From contig NZ_FNQO01000003.1 of NCBI RefSeq assembly GCF_900107725.1, positions 496,001 through 560,000 on the forward strand: a stretch of DNA of 64,000 nucleotides, given 5' to 3'. Position 1 is the stretch's first letter, and every line of letters starts with the position of its first letter. The position numbers were made by a program, and so were the translations under genes. Below the pieces are notes generated by a model that was not told the DNA's origin, ran no database searches, and saw only the letters and a list, made by a program, of their open reading frames with translations. Positions 8,813 through 17,852 of this stretch are shown here, piece by piece. Source of the DNA: Microbulbifer marinus (lineage in GTDB: Bacteria; Pseudomonadota; Gammaproteobacteria; Pseudomonadales; Cellvibrionaceae).

Positions 8813-10045
8813 ATGAGCACCACGGAAGAGATCAACGAAACACGTTCGGCAGCCCGGGAATCCACACCGAAACCACTCGAACCGGACGATAGGTATCAGC
8901 TTGCCGTACAAGGCCCGCGTATCGAGCGAAGCATTAACGGTGCACGGGCTCTGCTCGAGTCATGGGAAAAGGTGGATCATAAAGGTGCCCCAAGGTCTTC
9001 AGAAGTCGCTGCGTTTTTCCATTTACCCTATCTCTCCAAGCGGCAGGGACAGAACACACCCTTTGTCGCGCTGTGGGAAAAGAACGGGATGCCCGACGGT
9101 ATATTGATCGGTCGCCACAGCCTCCGGCGGCCTAAGTTGTCTTTCTTGAAAATGCGCGTCCTCATGCCACGGCTGCGTGTACTCGAAATAGGCACCGGAG
9201 GACTCGAAGCATATTCCTATACAACCGCCCAGCAACAAGCAGCCTACCTGCGCCATCTCCTGGTATCAGGCAAAGTCGACCGCATTTCGATCTACAACCT
9301 GCCGCTGGACACTGACATAGGCCAAGCCCTACACGATGGATTGAGGTATGTCGGCGACGGCAATCCCGAGTCGGCGGGTCACTGGTTCGCGGAGCTGACT
9401 GACTCCGCCGGAAACCCCATTGCCAGCAACTCAGCAAAAACGCGTAGCTCATTTCGGCGCATGGACCGAAAACTGTGCCAGTTTTTTAACCACAAGGTGG
9501 AAATTCAAGAATTCCACAGCCCCGACCAGGTCGCGGATTTCATAAAGGTAGCGGCTCGAATCGGCGAGTGCACTTACCAGAGTGAGATAGGTGTCGGCGT
9601 CAAAGATGACGCGATGTGGCATAACAAACTTGGACTCTACGCCGCCAGCGGCAACCTGCGCGCCTACCTGTTGTTGGGCGGCGGCAAACCACTGGCTTAC
9701 GCTGTAGGCGCACTGTGGGAAAGTACCTATACGGGATTTGCGACTTCCTTCCTGCCAGAGTACAGCACCGTGTCGCCCGGGGGCTATTTGCTCCGCAGGA
9801 TGATCGAACAGTTTCAACAGGATGGAGTGCGCTGGTTCGACTTTGGAGCTCCAGATTACGGCTACAAAAAAGTCTATGGCACAATGCGACGGGAAATTAT
9901 CTCGATGCACTATAGTGCGAAAACGCCCGCCGCCCTAACAGCGACCATTCTGGATGCCACTGTAAAGAAGTCCGAGCATGCTATACGTCACATTCTTGAG
10001 GCCAGCGGCCTGATGGCGCGGTTGAGGCGCATGCGACAGAGGTAA
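8813..10045 (+). CDS. GNAT-type (BioF2/FemAB-like) acyltransferase-fold protein
   Basis: Encodes 410 residues from the ATG at 8813. The open frame reaches back to a TTG at 8708, but that portion is Pro/Arg-rich and looks non-coding. The C-terminal half has the double-GNAT pattern of the Acetyltransf_6 group: GECTYQSEIGVG, a strand LRAYLLLGGGKPLAYAVGA, then SPGGYLLRRMIEQFQQDG and WFDFGAPDYGYKKVYG. Such proteins often transfer acyl or aminoacyl groups in polysaccharide or envelope metabolism. No polysaccharide gene is adjacent, so the substrate is unknown. The upstream 268 bases carry no other gene. Confidence 0.7.
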   Translation: MSTTEEINETRSAARESTPKPLEPDDRYQLAVQGPRIERSINGARALLESWEKVDHKGAPRSSEVAAFFHLPYLSKRQGQNTPFVALWEKNGMPDGILIGRHSLRRPKLSFLKMRVLMPRLRVLEIGTGGLEAYSYTTAQQQAAYLRHLLVSGKVDRISIYNLPLDTDIGQALHDGLRYVGDGNPESAGHWFAELTDSAGNPIASNSAKTRSSFRRMDRKLCQFFNHKVEIQEFHSPDQVADFIKVAARIGECTYQSEIGVGVKDDAMWHNKLGLYAASGNLRAYLLLGGGKPLAYAVGALWESTYTGFATSFLPEYSTVSPGGYLLRRMIEQFQQDGVRWFDFGAPDYGYKKVYGTMRREIISMHYSAKTPAALTATILDATVKKSEHAIRHILEASGLMARLRRMRQR

Positions 10046-10245
10046 AGCACAAGTACGGGCTCCGCGCTCCACGGCACTGATTTATCGGCAGTCATTTAGT
10101 CGGCAGCCTTTTAGGAGGGCGTCGTGAATCAGCAGCGGTAAGCCTTTCCACTCGGCGCCTGCGCGCGGCGAGAAGTTACCGCGCCCAGCTACCACCGTCG
10201 CCCCTCGAGCACTCCCCGCGAGACGTTGCGCCGGAGGATATGCGA

Positions 10246-11124
10246 TTACCCCTCTTCCGCACTGCCCAGTTTGTCTTGGGTTTTCGTATCAAAATCAGCG
10301 GCATCGTGGCGCTCGTGCAGCTGTGAACTCGGATCGCCCCAGGTGCGGTTAACCATGCGGCCGCGCTGTACCGCGGGCCGCTCGGCGATTTCATCGGTCC
10401 AGCGGATCACGTTCTTGTAAGTGTGGGCCGCAAGGAATTCTGCCGCGTCATAGACCTTGTCCTTGACCAGCGCCCCGTACCAGGGCCAGATCGCCATATC
10501 GGCAATAGTGTACTCGTGACCGGCGATATACTGGTGCTCGGCCAGTTGCCGGTCGAGCACGTCCAGCTGGCGCTTCACCTCCATCGCGTAACGGTTGATC
10601 GGGTATTCGTATTTCTCCGGCGCATAGGCGTAGAAGTGTCCGAAACCGCCACCGAGAAACGGTGCACTGCCCATCTGCCAGAACAGCCAGTTCAGGGTTT
10701 CGGTGCGTTGTGCCGGTGTGTGCGGCAGGAAGGCACCAAATTTTTCCGCCAGGTAGAGCAGGATCGAGCCGGACTCGAACACCCGGATCGGTGGGTGCAT
10801 GCTCTGGTCCAGCAGAGCCGGGATCTTGGAATTGGGGTTTATGTCGACGAAACCGCTGCCGAACTGATCTCCCTCGGAGATATCGATCAGGAACGCATCG
10901 TACTCGGCGCCTTCCTGGCCGAGTGCCAGCAGTTCCTCGAGCATGATGGTCACTTTCACGCCGTTGGGTGTCGCCAGCGAATACAGCTGCAGCGGATGCT
11001 CGCCGACGGGCAGTTCCTTGTCGTGCGTGGCTCCGGCAGTGGGGCGATTGATATTGGCAAACTTGCCGCCGCTGTCCTTGTCCCAGGTCCAGACGCGTGG
11101 CGGTATATAGGTAGTGTTCGTCAT
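10246..11124 (-). CDS. yghU: Glutathione S-transferase / disulfide-bond reductase YghU
   Basis: Encodes 292 residues, the usual YghU length. GGAG precedes the ATG. The N-terminal extension YIPPRVWTWDKDSGGKFANIN is diagnostic of the nu-class YghU/YfcG group. It is followed by a thioredoxin-fold domain (LQLYSLATPNGVKVTIMLEE; NPNSKIPALLD; FESGSILLYLAEKFG) and an all-helical C-terminal domain. E. coli YghU binds two glutathiones and has disulfide-bond reductase and peroxidase activity. The protein is cytoplasmic. Confidence 0.95.
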   Translation of the reverse strand: MTNTTYIPPRVWTWDKDSGGKFANINRPTAGATHDKELPVGEHPLQLYSLATPNGVKVTIMLEELLALGQEGAEYDAFLIDISEGDQFGSGFVDINPNSKIPALLDQSMHPPIRVFESGSILLYLAEKFGAFLPHTPAQRTETLNWLFWQMGSAPFLGGGFGHFYAYAPEKYEYPINRYAMEVKRQLDVLDRQLAEHQYIAGHEYTIADMAIWPWYGALVKDKVYDAAEFLAAHTYKNVIRWTDEIAERPAVQRGRMVNRTWGDPSSQLHERHDAADFDTKTQDKLGSAEEG

Positions 11125-11256
11125 AACAACGGCTCCATTTCAAAAGATTCGGTGGCCTAGATACGTTCGCTGCATACTATTGGCTTAAACCGCTTTTTGA
11201 AATGCCCCATCCCTCCATTGGCCGTGATGTGTCTTCACGCTTCATGGAGCCGGCAA

Positions 11257-12117
11257 TCAACCCAGCTCAAAGGTGGTGATACCGAAGACCCGCTCGATTG
11301 CTATATCCGGCACCGCACCGCTGTACATCCGCGCGGTTTCAAACACCATCTCCATCTTGTGACGATCCACCAATGCCAGCGCGTGCGGATTCGATTCTGG
11401 AACATCCAGATACACCTGCCGCCCGCTCGGCACACTGGCGGTCAGCGCCAGATAGAGCTGTTCCGCCAACTCCGGATTGTCGGCGAACAGCGGCCCTATC
11501 TTGTAGCCCTCCTGACAGGCGCGCAGCACCCCGTAGCCGTGCAATTCGTCATCCTCGACACAACCGATCGCCACGGAATCCGGCTGGCTGATCCACACTC
11601 GCAGGAAGGCTTCGCGCGGTCCTGGAAACAGCTTGCGGTCATAGGCGGCGAGGGTATCGAACGGCACCCACGCCAGCGGCACGACGGAGTGACTTTGCGG
11701 CGCGGTGGCGGCTGCCTGTCCGGTCAGCCCCAGGTAGCGCATATTGCGGTGGGCGAGCGTAAAGCCGGCATTGCGGTAGCTCTCCTGCATGGCGACCACG
11801 CCATCCAGGCCCATATTGCGTCCACCCAAATGCTCGATGCCGGCTTGCGCCAGCCGTTCACCATATCCGGCATGGCGATGAGAGGGATCGACAATATAGA
11901 GACCGAGAAAACCGAAGTCCTCGCCATAGCGCACAGCAGAAACTGTACCGATCGGTTTTTCATCGAGCAGGCCGATAAAGAAGCCGTGGGGATCGGCGGC
12001 GTAGAAGCAGCCGGCATCGTGCAGGCCGGGATTCCAACCCTCCCGCGCGGCCCAGTGCAGCGCAATGGCGAGCTCGGACGGCTCCATCACCCTGACCCTG
12101 AAGTTCTCTTCATGCAT
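11257..12117 (-). CDS. GNAT family N-acetyltransferase with C-terminal YitH-like domain
   Basis: Encodes 286 residues from the ATG at 12117, preceded by AGGA; the longer frame to 12285 lacks a ribosome site. Residues 1-130 form a GNAT domain: FRVRVMEPSELAIALHWAAREGW, IGTVSAVRYGEDFGFLGLYIV, and the acetyl-CoA loop RHAGYGERLAQA. The rest matches the second domain of YitH/YncA-like two-domain acetyltransferases (PFDTLAAYDRKLFPGPREAF; YGVLRACQEGYKIGPLFADN). The substrate is unknown. It lies upstream of yghU on the same strand, 133 bases away. Confidence 0.8.
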   Translation of the reverse strand: MHEENFRVRVMEPSELAIALHWAAREGWNPGLHDAGCFYAADPHGFFIGLLDEKPIGTVSAVRYGEDFGFLGLYIVDPSHRHAGYGERLAQAGIEHLGGRNMGLDGVVAMQESYRNAGFTLAHRNMRYLGLTGQAAATAPQSHSVVPLAWVPFDTLAAYDRKLFPGPREAFLRVWISQPDSVAIGCVEDDELHGYGVLRACQEGYKIGPLFADNPELAEQLYLALTASVPSGRQVYLDVPESNPHALALVDRHKMEMVFETARMYSGAVPDIAIERVFGITTFELG

Positions 12118-12370
12118 GGGAATTTTCCTGATGCCTGACTGACATTTATAGCCAAGCCGGCGGTCAGCGCACAGTGCAGATAAAGAGAGACTGCGGGGGC
12201 GGGTCTTCCCCGCCGCGGCAGGCAATGGGTAAACTAGCGTCACTATCGGTATGGGGAACTCAAGATCGCTCCCATGCCGATGCATTTTGTCATCTCTCCT
12301 GAGGTACTGGGTGAGCCTATACGCCGGCTCGCGACAATAACTGCGGGCCTCAATCTCGAGGGATAAACCA

Positions 12371-13507
12371 ATGTCCTATTTCGACGGTATGCAACGGCTG
12401 CCCGGCCTACCCGTCGGGCGAGCAGCTTACAGCGACCGCATGGCCTATATCGGCGCCGAGTTGTCACGACTGGTGTATGAGCCATTTACACCGGATGCAA
12501 GCCTCACCGAAATCCTGCACAAACTCGGCAGCGCCAGCAGTGATTCCGAGCGCAGAGCGGTGCTCGCCGAATGGAGCAGCCACCTGCAGAGCAATAGCTG
12601 CAAATTTTCCGAGGGTATCGGCGGTATTCTGAAACAATACAATTTTGAGCCGATCAATTTCTACGACGTGTCGGAAACGCAGGCGCTGCTCGCCCGCATG
12701 GATGACAGCTCCGGGCAGCAGATACTGATCCTGTGCTTTCGCGGTACTGAAATGAAGCCCAGGGATATCGCCACCGATCTCAACTTCGCGTTGACCCCCT
12801 ACGGCAGCTTCGGGCGTGTGCACAGCGGTTTTAAGCAGGCCTTCGAGAACATTCGCGAACTGATTGAAAACGACCTTCGTCAGCAACCCAAACTTCCCCT
12901 GTATACCTTTGGCCACAGTCTCGGCGGTGCCCTGGCTCTGATTTGCACCAAAGAGCTAAACCCGCAGGGCGACGGCGCGACTTACGTTTACGGCACCCCG
13001 CGCACCGGCGATCGACTGTACTTCAGCAAGGTAAAAACACCGATCTATCGACTGGAAATCGGTGGCGATCCGGTGCCGCTGATACCTTTCGGATATGGGG
13101 GAAGTATCCTGCTCGGTGTGCTGTGCTTTTTTCTACCGCAGAGACTCTCCCGCTGGCTGCGCGACAAAGCGCTTGGATTTTTCCACACTGGCTTCAGGGT
13201 ATTTATCAAGTACGCTGCCAACACACCGGATGCCAACAATTTTGGCTTCAGGAATATGACCGTGGAAAAATCGGCGGAATATTACTGGCGTGTCATCTGT
13301 ATCTGGTGGGCCTGGGCGCGCAGCTTCCCCAACTTCAAGGCCATCGGCGCCTACCACTCGATCAAGCTGTACAGCGATATGCTGAAAGCGTATATGTTCC
13401 GCCGCAATCTGGATCAATTACTGGGTGCGGACGTTAGTGCCATTACTCGGCCAAAGGCGGCCAGGCGGCCACAAGCTGCACCGAAAACGGAACGCGAAGG
13501 CGCATAA
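12371..13507 (+). CDS. Class 3 lipase-family alpha/beta hydrolase
   Basis: Encodes 378 residues, with GAGG 9 bases upstream. The nucleophile elbow is TFGHSLGGALALI (GxSxG) near residue 186. It is preceded by the oxyanion-type strand LILCFRGTEMKPRDIATDLN and the motif VHSGFKQAF, all typical of fungal-type lipase class 3. The likely acid is in RLEIGGDPVPLIPFG and the His in GAYHSIKLY. No signal peptide is visible, so an intracellular role or another export route is likely. The C-terminal tail is basic. A strong hairpin follows the gene. Confidence 0.85.
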   Translation: MSYFDGMQRLPGLPVGRAAYSDRMAYIGAELSRLVYEPFTPDASLTEILHKLGSASSDSERRAVLAEWSSHLQSNSCKFSEGIGGILKQYNFEPINFYDVSETQALLARMDDSSGQQILILCFRGTEMKPRDIATDLNFALTPYGSFGRVHSGFKQAFENIRELIENDLRQQPKLPLYTFGHSLGGALALICTKELNPQGDGATYVYGTPRTGDRLYFSKVKTPIYRLEIGGDPVPLIPFGYGGSILLGVLCFFLPQRLSRWLRDKALGFFHTGFRVFIKYAANTPDANNFGFRNMTVEKSAEYYWRVICIWWAWARSFPNFKAIGAYHSIKLYSDMLKAYMFRRNLDQLLGADVSAITRPKAARRPQAAPKTEREGA

Positions 13508-13518
13508 GCGTGGGAGCG

Positions 13519-13543
13519 GAGCCGGCCGTAAAGCGGCCGGCTC
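13519..13543. terminator. Hairpin between convergent genes
   Basis: GAGCCGGCCG, loop TAAAG and CGGCCGGCTC form a perfect 10-base-pair GC-rich stem in the 51-base gap between the lipase gene and the convergent large gene. It lacks a U-run, so it may act as a 3'-end stabiliser or a weak bidirectional terminator. Confidence 0.5.
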
Positions 13544-13558
13544 GCCGTCAGATAGCTA

Positions 13559-16390
13559 TCACGAAAACAGCCGGGGCTCGCTGTCGTCACCGGCCAGATC
13601 CATAACGACCGTCAGCGGGTAATCAGACAGCGAGTTCGCCGCTTCCGCCAGCAACCCCATAAAGGCGATTGTCTTTGCGGACACTTCGTCGTTCGGCTGG
13701 AACAGGAACAGCTGCTTCACCTTCAGCCATTTGTGCAGGCAGAACGCCATCAGCTCGTTGTGCCGCACCATCTGTTCCGCATCAGCGGCACCCGGCGCCA
13801 TTTGATAAACCTCATGCAGCTTGCGCATCAGCAACACCCAGGACTTGGCGTGAAAGTGAATCGCACGAGCGTTGCGCAGACCGCGGGATTCGACACTGCT
13901 GACGGCGGGGTGGTGATGGGTATCGGCAAACGGCTCGGCGAAAAATGCCCGACGGCCTTTCAGCGGCCGGTCGCCACTGCGCATACCGGCATTAAAAGCA
14001 GCGAAAAGCTCGGCGGGTTCGCGGTAGCTCCGGTAGTTACTCGCACAGGATCGGACGCTACTGCAGGCTCGGTCAATAACGGACTCACTGAATACCCGAT
14101 ACCGCTGTAACGCGGCCAGCACATCCGCGATCATCGCGATTTCCTCGCGGCTGCCGGCATAGTCGAGCAGGTTTTCCAGTCGCTCGCCGTCGATCTGCAG
14201 CAGCACCTCAACCCGGGCGTCGATATAGCGCTTGCCGGTATCGCGCTGCCACTCGTGGTACAACGCCAGCGCATTCTCCCTGGCCATCGGCGACAGCAGT
14301 CCGCTGTCGGTCAGGCCGCTCAGGAAATCGTCCAGTTCGTCGAGCTCCAGCCGCTCGTCTTCCTGGGTCACGGTCAGATTTAGCGGCAGAGTGCGGCTGC
14401 GCTGCAACAGGTTCAGATTCAGGTGCGACACAAAGCCGGCAGACTGCATCTCGCGAATACCGTCGAGGATACGCTTGACCTCAAGGCGCGACTGGATGGC
14501 GACATTGCCTGCGGCGTCCTTCTGAATCTGCACACTGCTGTCGACAATCGACGAGGCACCGAGGGAGACGCCCAGCACGGACGACTCTGTGCCGGTGGAA
14601 TAATGGTGGCCGAGCAGTTCCCGAGCACTGCCCTCGACAATCTCGACACCGGACGGCGGAGACAGCATCAAGTCCTCGAGCGCATCCAGATTTCCTTCCA
14701 CCAGGGTGCTATAGAAAACCCGCGCGGACGCGCTGTGCCTGTCGAAGCTCAGCCGCATAACCACCTCGCGCTCGCGCAGGAGTTTCTCCGTGGAAAGAAT
14801 CCGCAGCTTGATCTTGCGGGTCGCCGCCTGTTCCAGCTTCGACACGATACTGTGAATGCGCTCGTCGATTTCCGCCAAAGCCTCGCGCACGCCCGCAACC
14901 GCCTTGTCCAGCGGCTCGCTGGCGCCGGCGATCGCCTCCTTCACGCGCTGATTCAGTTCGTTAAGCTCGCCCACCAGCGCGCCGCTAGCCACGTCCGCAC
15001 GCTGCTGTATCTCCTCCGTTAACTTTTCCTGCAGCGACTTGATCAGCCCGCCGACTTCGGTGCCGATTTTATTGCGCACGGCTTGCGGCAACTCGGCCGG
15101 CAGGCTGTCGTTGAGCCGGGCAGCAGCGCCCTGTGGCAGATCCGCCGACATGGCACGGCTGTAGATACCGACACCGCCATTGAACCATCCCACCAGCTTC
15201 GCGCTGATCTCCGCCTGCAGCTGATCCGCATCCACATCCTGCCCGAGCGCCAGACGCAGCGCCGACTGTATATGTGCATCTTCGCTGAGTCGTGCTGCCG
15301 CCTGCGACAGCGCTTCATTGCATTTCTGCTCCAGCAATGTGCCGGGGCTCAGGTAGGGTTTGAACTTCTCGTAGAAACTCTCGTAGCTACCCAGGTAGGG
15401 CTCTATCACCTTCGCGCGCACCTGCTCGACGGCCCCGACCATGTCCACCGTGACCCCGAGGCCGACGCTGCTATTGATTTGGCGGCCGCGAGTACGCTTG
15501 ATCTGTACAGTGATTTGTTCGCTGTGCTGCGGATCGCACCAGGTACTGAGCTCAAATTCACGGGTCGCGTCGTAGCTGGCGGTTATTTCGATACCGGCCG
15601 TAATATCGATCAGGTCGCTGCCGTCAAAAATACTGTATTCGACACTGACCGCAGCTTTGCCGGAAGTCGCCAGGGACAGCTGCAGTCCCTGAAGCCCATG
15701 CTCGGCCGCATCGCCGATCGCTTCCAGGGAAAAAGGTGACGGCAGCTTGCGCAGACCTGCGGCCGCGGCGCTGGCGAAGAGGCTCTCCCCGGGGGCCGCG
15801 AACCAGTAGTCCAGACGGCCCTCGGTGCCGGCCTCCGCGCCGAATGCCACCGCGCTGGCACCGGCGGCGCCCCGGCCATCGAGCTGGCCGGCAAAGCCGA
15901 TACGCAACAGGTTTTCCACCGTCGCCACCGGTGCCGGCGGCAGGTCACCGGCCTCCAGATCTATCTGCGCGAGCCCCGGGCCCTGCAGGGCAAAGGTCAG
16001 CGCATCGGCGGACACCAGCTCGCGATCGGCCTTGTCCTCGTACAGCTTCCAGCGCACCAGCCCCGGATCCCTCGCGTCCTCGGTCTCCGCGAATGAATCC
16101 AGCCTGCGCAGCAGCTTGCGCAGCGACTCCGGCACCTCATCCGCATAGGCCTTGCGCAACTTGCGGCCCAGTTGCTGCAGCAGCGACGGATCTATATCCA
16201 GACTCTCCAACAGCGCGCGCTGCTGTTCCAGGTTGTCGTCGAAAGAGGCGAGGTAGTCCAGCACCGACTCCGCGGGGCTCGACGCGCGCAATTCGGACCA
16301 GTGCTTGTGGAGATTGGCAATGGTGTCGAGCAGCTTGATTTCATCTTCCAGCCCGAGGCGGGCCAGGGACTGGCGGCTTAAGAAATCCAT
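13559..16390 (-). CDS. Large protein of unknown function (943 residues)
   Basis: The ATG at 16390 has AAGGAG 7 bases upstream, a clear start. No signal peptide or membrane segment is visible, so it is probably cytoplasmic. The first 110 residues are helical (LARLGLEDEIKLLDTIANL). Residues about 150-330 are beta-rich with Gly/Ala (FGAEAGTEGRLDYWFAAPG; VEYSIFDGSDLIDITAGIE). The middle (about 460-560) is a long helical, coiled-coil-like stretch (LNELNQRVKEAIAGASEPL). A further mixed region ends with a helical part rich in Tyr/Arg and a C-terminal LTVVMDLAGDDSEP. I do not recognise the family. It stands alone, divergent from the rsx operon. Confidence 0.75.
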   Translation of the reverse strand: MDFLSRQSLARLGLEDEIKLLDTIANLHKHWSELRASSPAESVLDYLASFDDNLEQQRALLESLDIDPSLLQQLGRKLRKAYADEVPESLRKLLRRLDSFAETEDARDPGLVRWKLYEDKADRELVSADALTFALQGPGLAQIDLEAGDLPPAPVATVENLLRIGFAGQLDGRGAAGASAVAFGAEAGTEGRLDYWFAAPGESLFASAAAAGLRKLPSPFSLEAIGDAAEHGLQGLQLSLATSGKAAVSVEYSIFDGSDLIDITAGIEITASYDATREFELSTWCDPQHSEQITVQIKRTRGRQINSSVGLGVTVDMVGAVEQVRAKVIEPYLGSYESFYEKFKPYLSPGTLLEQKCNEALSQAAARLSEDAHIQSALRLALGQDVDADQLQAEISAKLVGWFNGGVGIYSRAMSADLPQGAAARLNDSLPAELPQAVRNKIGTEVGGLIKSLQEKLTEEIQQRADVASGALVGELNELNQRVKEAIAGASEPLDKAVAGVREALAEIDERIHSIVSKLEQAATRKIKLRILSTEKLLREREVVMRLSFDRHSASARVFYSTLVEGNLDALEDLMLSPPSGVEIVEGSARELLGHHYSTGTESSVLGVSLGASSIVDSSVQIQKDAAGNVAIQSRLEVKRILDGIREMQSAGFVSHLNLNLLQRSRTLPLNLTVTQEDERLELDELDDFLSGLTDSGLLSPMARENALALYHEWQRDTGKRYIDARVEVLLQIDGERLENLLDYAGSREEIAMIADVLAALQRYRVFSESVIDRACSSVRSCASNYRSYREPAELFAAFNAGMRSGDRPLKGRRAFFAEPFADTHHHPAVSSVESRGLRNARAIHFHAKSWVLLMRKLHEVYQMAPGAADAEQMVRHNELMAFCLHKWLKVKQLFLFQPNDEVSAKTIAFMGLLAEAANSLSDYPLTVVMDLAGDDSEPRLFS

Positions 16391-16646
16391 ACAGCGCTCC
16401 TTGCGGTGGACTATTTGCTTTTGGTTATTGTTCGAATACAGCGCCCGGAGCATATCTCAGCAAATGTTACCAACGCCACTGCGCACGGCTGTGCAAGTTG
16501 AACGCCCCCAACGACTCACCCATAATACCGGCCCTGCGCGGCATTCCACGGTCTGTGGAGGCCCGGTGCTAGGCTGATTAAGCACCAATAGGCTTCCCGA
16601 TCGCGGCTAGATACACCCCCGCCGCACGATTCAAACCGGATTACCT

Positions 16647-17222
16647 ATGACCGAATTCGCCGTCATCCTGCTCAGTACCATTCTGGTCAACAACTATGTG
16701 TTGGTGCAGTTTCTCGGCCTGTGCCCGTTTATGGGAGTCTCCAACAAGCTGGAGACCGCCGTGGGCATGGCGGGAGCGACCACCTTCGTGCTGACACTGG
16801 CGTCCATCTGCTCCTACCTGGTGAATACCTACCTGCTGGAGCCATTCGGTATCGAATACCTGCGCACCATCTCCTTTATCCTGGTGATCGCCGTCGTCGT
16901 GCAGTTCGCACGCATGTTTATCCACAAGACCAGCCCGCTGATGTACAAGGTGCTGGGCGTCTTCCTGCCGCTGATCACCACCAACTGCGCGGTACTGGGT
17001 GTGGCCCTGCAGAACACCATGAAGGCGCACACCTTTGTGCAGTCGACCCTGTACGGCTTCGGCGCGGCGGTGGGTTTTTCCCTGGTGCTGATCCTGTTCT
17101 CCTCGATGCGCGAACGGCTGTTCGCGGCGGACGTACCGGTGCCCTTCAAGGGCGCCGCCATCGGCATGATCACCGCCGGATTGATGTCGCTGGCCTTCAT
17201 GGGCTTCAGCGGTCTGGTATAG
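16647..17222 (+). CDS. rsxA: Rnf/Rsx electron transport complex subunit A
   Basis: Encodes 191 residues, an integral membrane protein with six hydrophobic segments. The opening [20 protein letters not shown] and [11 protein letters not shown] are highly conserved in RnfA, as is [17 protein letters not shown], whose Cys lies in the region that binds the intramembrane [2Fe-2S] cluster shared with RnfE. The complex couples ferredoxin/NAD redox chemistry to ion movement and, in enterobacteria, reduces SoxR. It is the first gene of a six-gene operon. Confidence 0.97.
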   Translation: MTEFAVILLSTILVNNYVLVQFLGLCPFMGVSNKLETAVGMAGATTFVLTLASICSYLVNTYLLEPFGIEYLRTISFILVIAVVVQFARMFIHKTSPLMYKVLGVFLPLITTNCAVLGVALQNTMKAHTFVQSTLYGFGAAVGFSLVLILFSSMRERLFAADVPVPFKGAAIGMITAGLMSLAFMGFSGLV

Positions 17223-17231
17223 GGGGGCGCT

Positions 17232-17852
17232 ATGCTGGAATGGTTCACTGAAATCTCTACCCCCCTGCTGATCCTCGGCGGCATGGCGCTGGCGTTCGGC
17301 GCGCTGCTGGGCTTCGCCGCGGTGCGCTTCAAGGTGGAAGGCGATCCACTGGTAGAACAGGTGGACGCCCTGCTGCCACAGACCCAGTGCGGCCAGTGCG
17401 GCTACCCCGGCTGCCGCCCCTACGCCGAGGCGATTGTGCACGGCGATGCGATCAACAAATGCCCGCCCGGTGGCCAAGCCACCATCAACGAGCTGGCTAA
17501 CCTGCTCGACATGGAGCCGATGCCGCTGGACGCCGAGCACGGCGTCGAGGACGTCAAGAAAGTGGCGTTTATCCGCGAGGCGGAGTGTATCGGCTGCACC
17601 AAGTGCATCCAGGCCTGCCCGGTGGATGCCATCGCCGGCGCGGCCAAATACATGCATACGGTCATTGTCGATGAGTGCACCGGCTGCGACCTGTGTGTCG
17701 AGCCCTGCCCGGTGGACTGTATCGATATGGTGCCGCTGGAGACCTCCCTGCAGGAGTGGCACCCGGAAAAGCCCGTCGACGGCGTACAGCTGATTGCCAG
17801 TGACCGACCCCAGCGCGGCACCATCACCAGCGACAAGAGGGACGCAGCTTGA
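17232..17852 (+). CDS. rsxB: Rnf/Rsx electron transport complex subunit B (polyferredoxin)
   Basis: Encodes 206 residues. An N-terminal membrane anchor ([20 protein letters not shown]) is followed by the Fe-S domain CGQCGYPGC..., with the fourth Cys in NKCPPGG, and two ferredoxin-type [4Fe-4S] motifs, [12 protein letters not shown] and [12 protein letters not shown]. This is the electron entry module that faces the cytoplasm. It starts 10 bases after rsxA and its stop overlaps the rsxC start by 4 bases. Confidence 0.97.
   Translation: MLEWFTEISTPLLILGGMALAFGALLGFAAVRFKVEGDPLVEQVDALLPQTQCGQCGYPGCRPYAEAIVHGDAINKCPPGGQATINELANLLDMEPMPLDAEHGVEDVKKVAFIREAECIGCTKCIQACPVDAIAGAAKYMHTVIVDECTGCDLCVEPCPVDCIDMVPLETSLQEWHPEKPVDGVQLIASDRPQRGTITSDKRDAA

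Noticed and set aside
13559-16390. Contractile-injection or phage-tail component
   Set aside because: The large size and helical middle suggested it, but no tail, baseplate or sheath gene lies nearby and no motif supports it.
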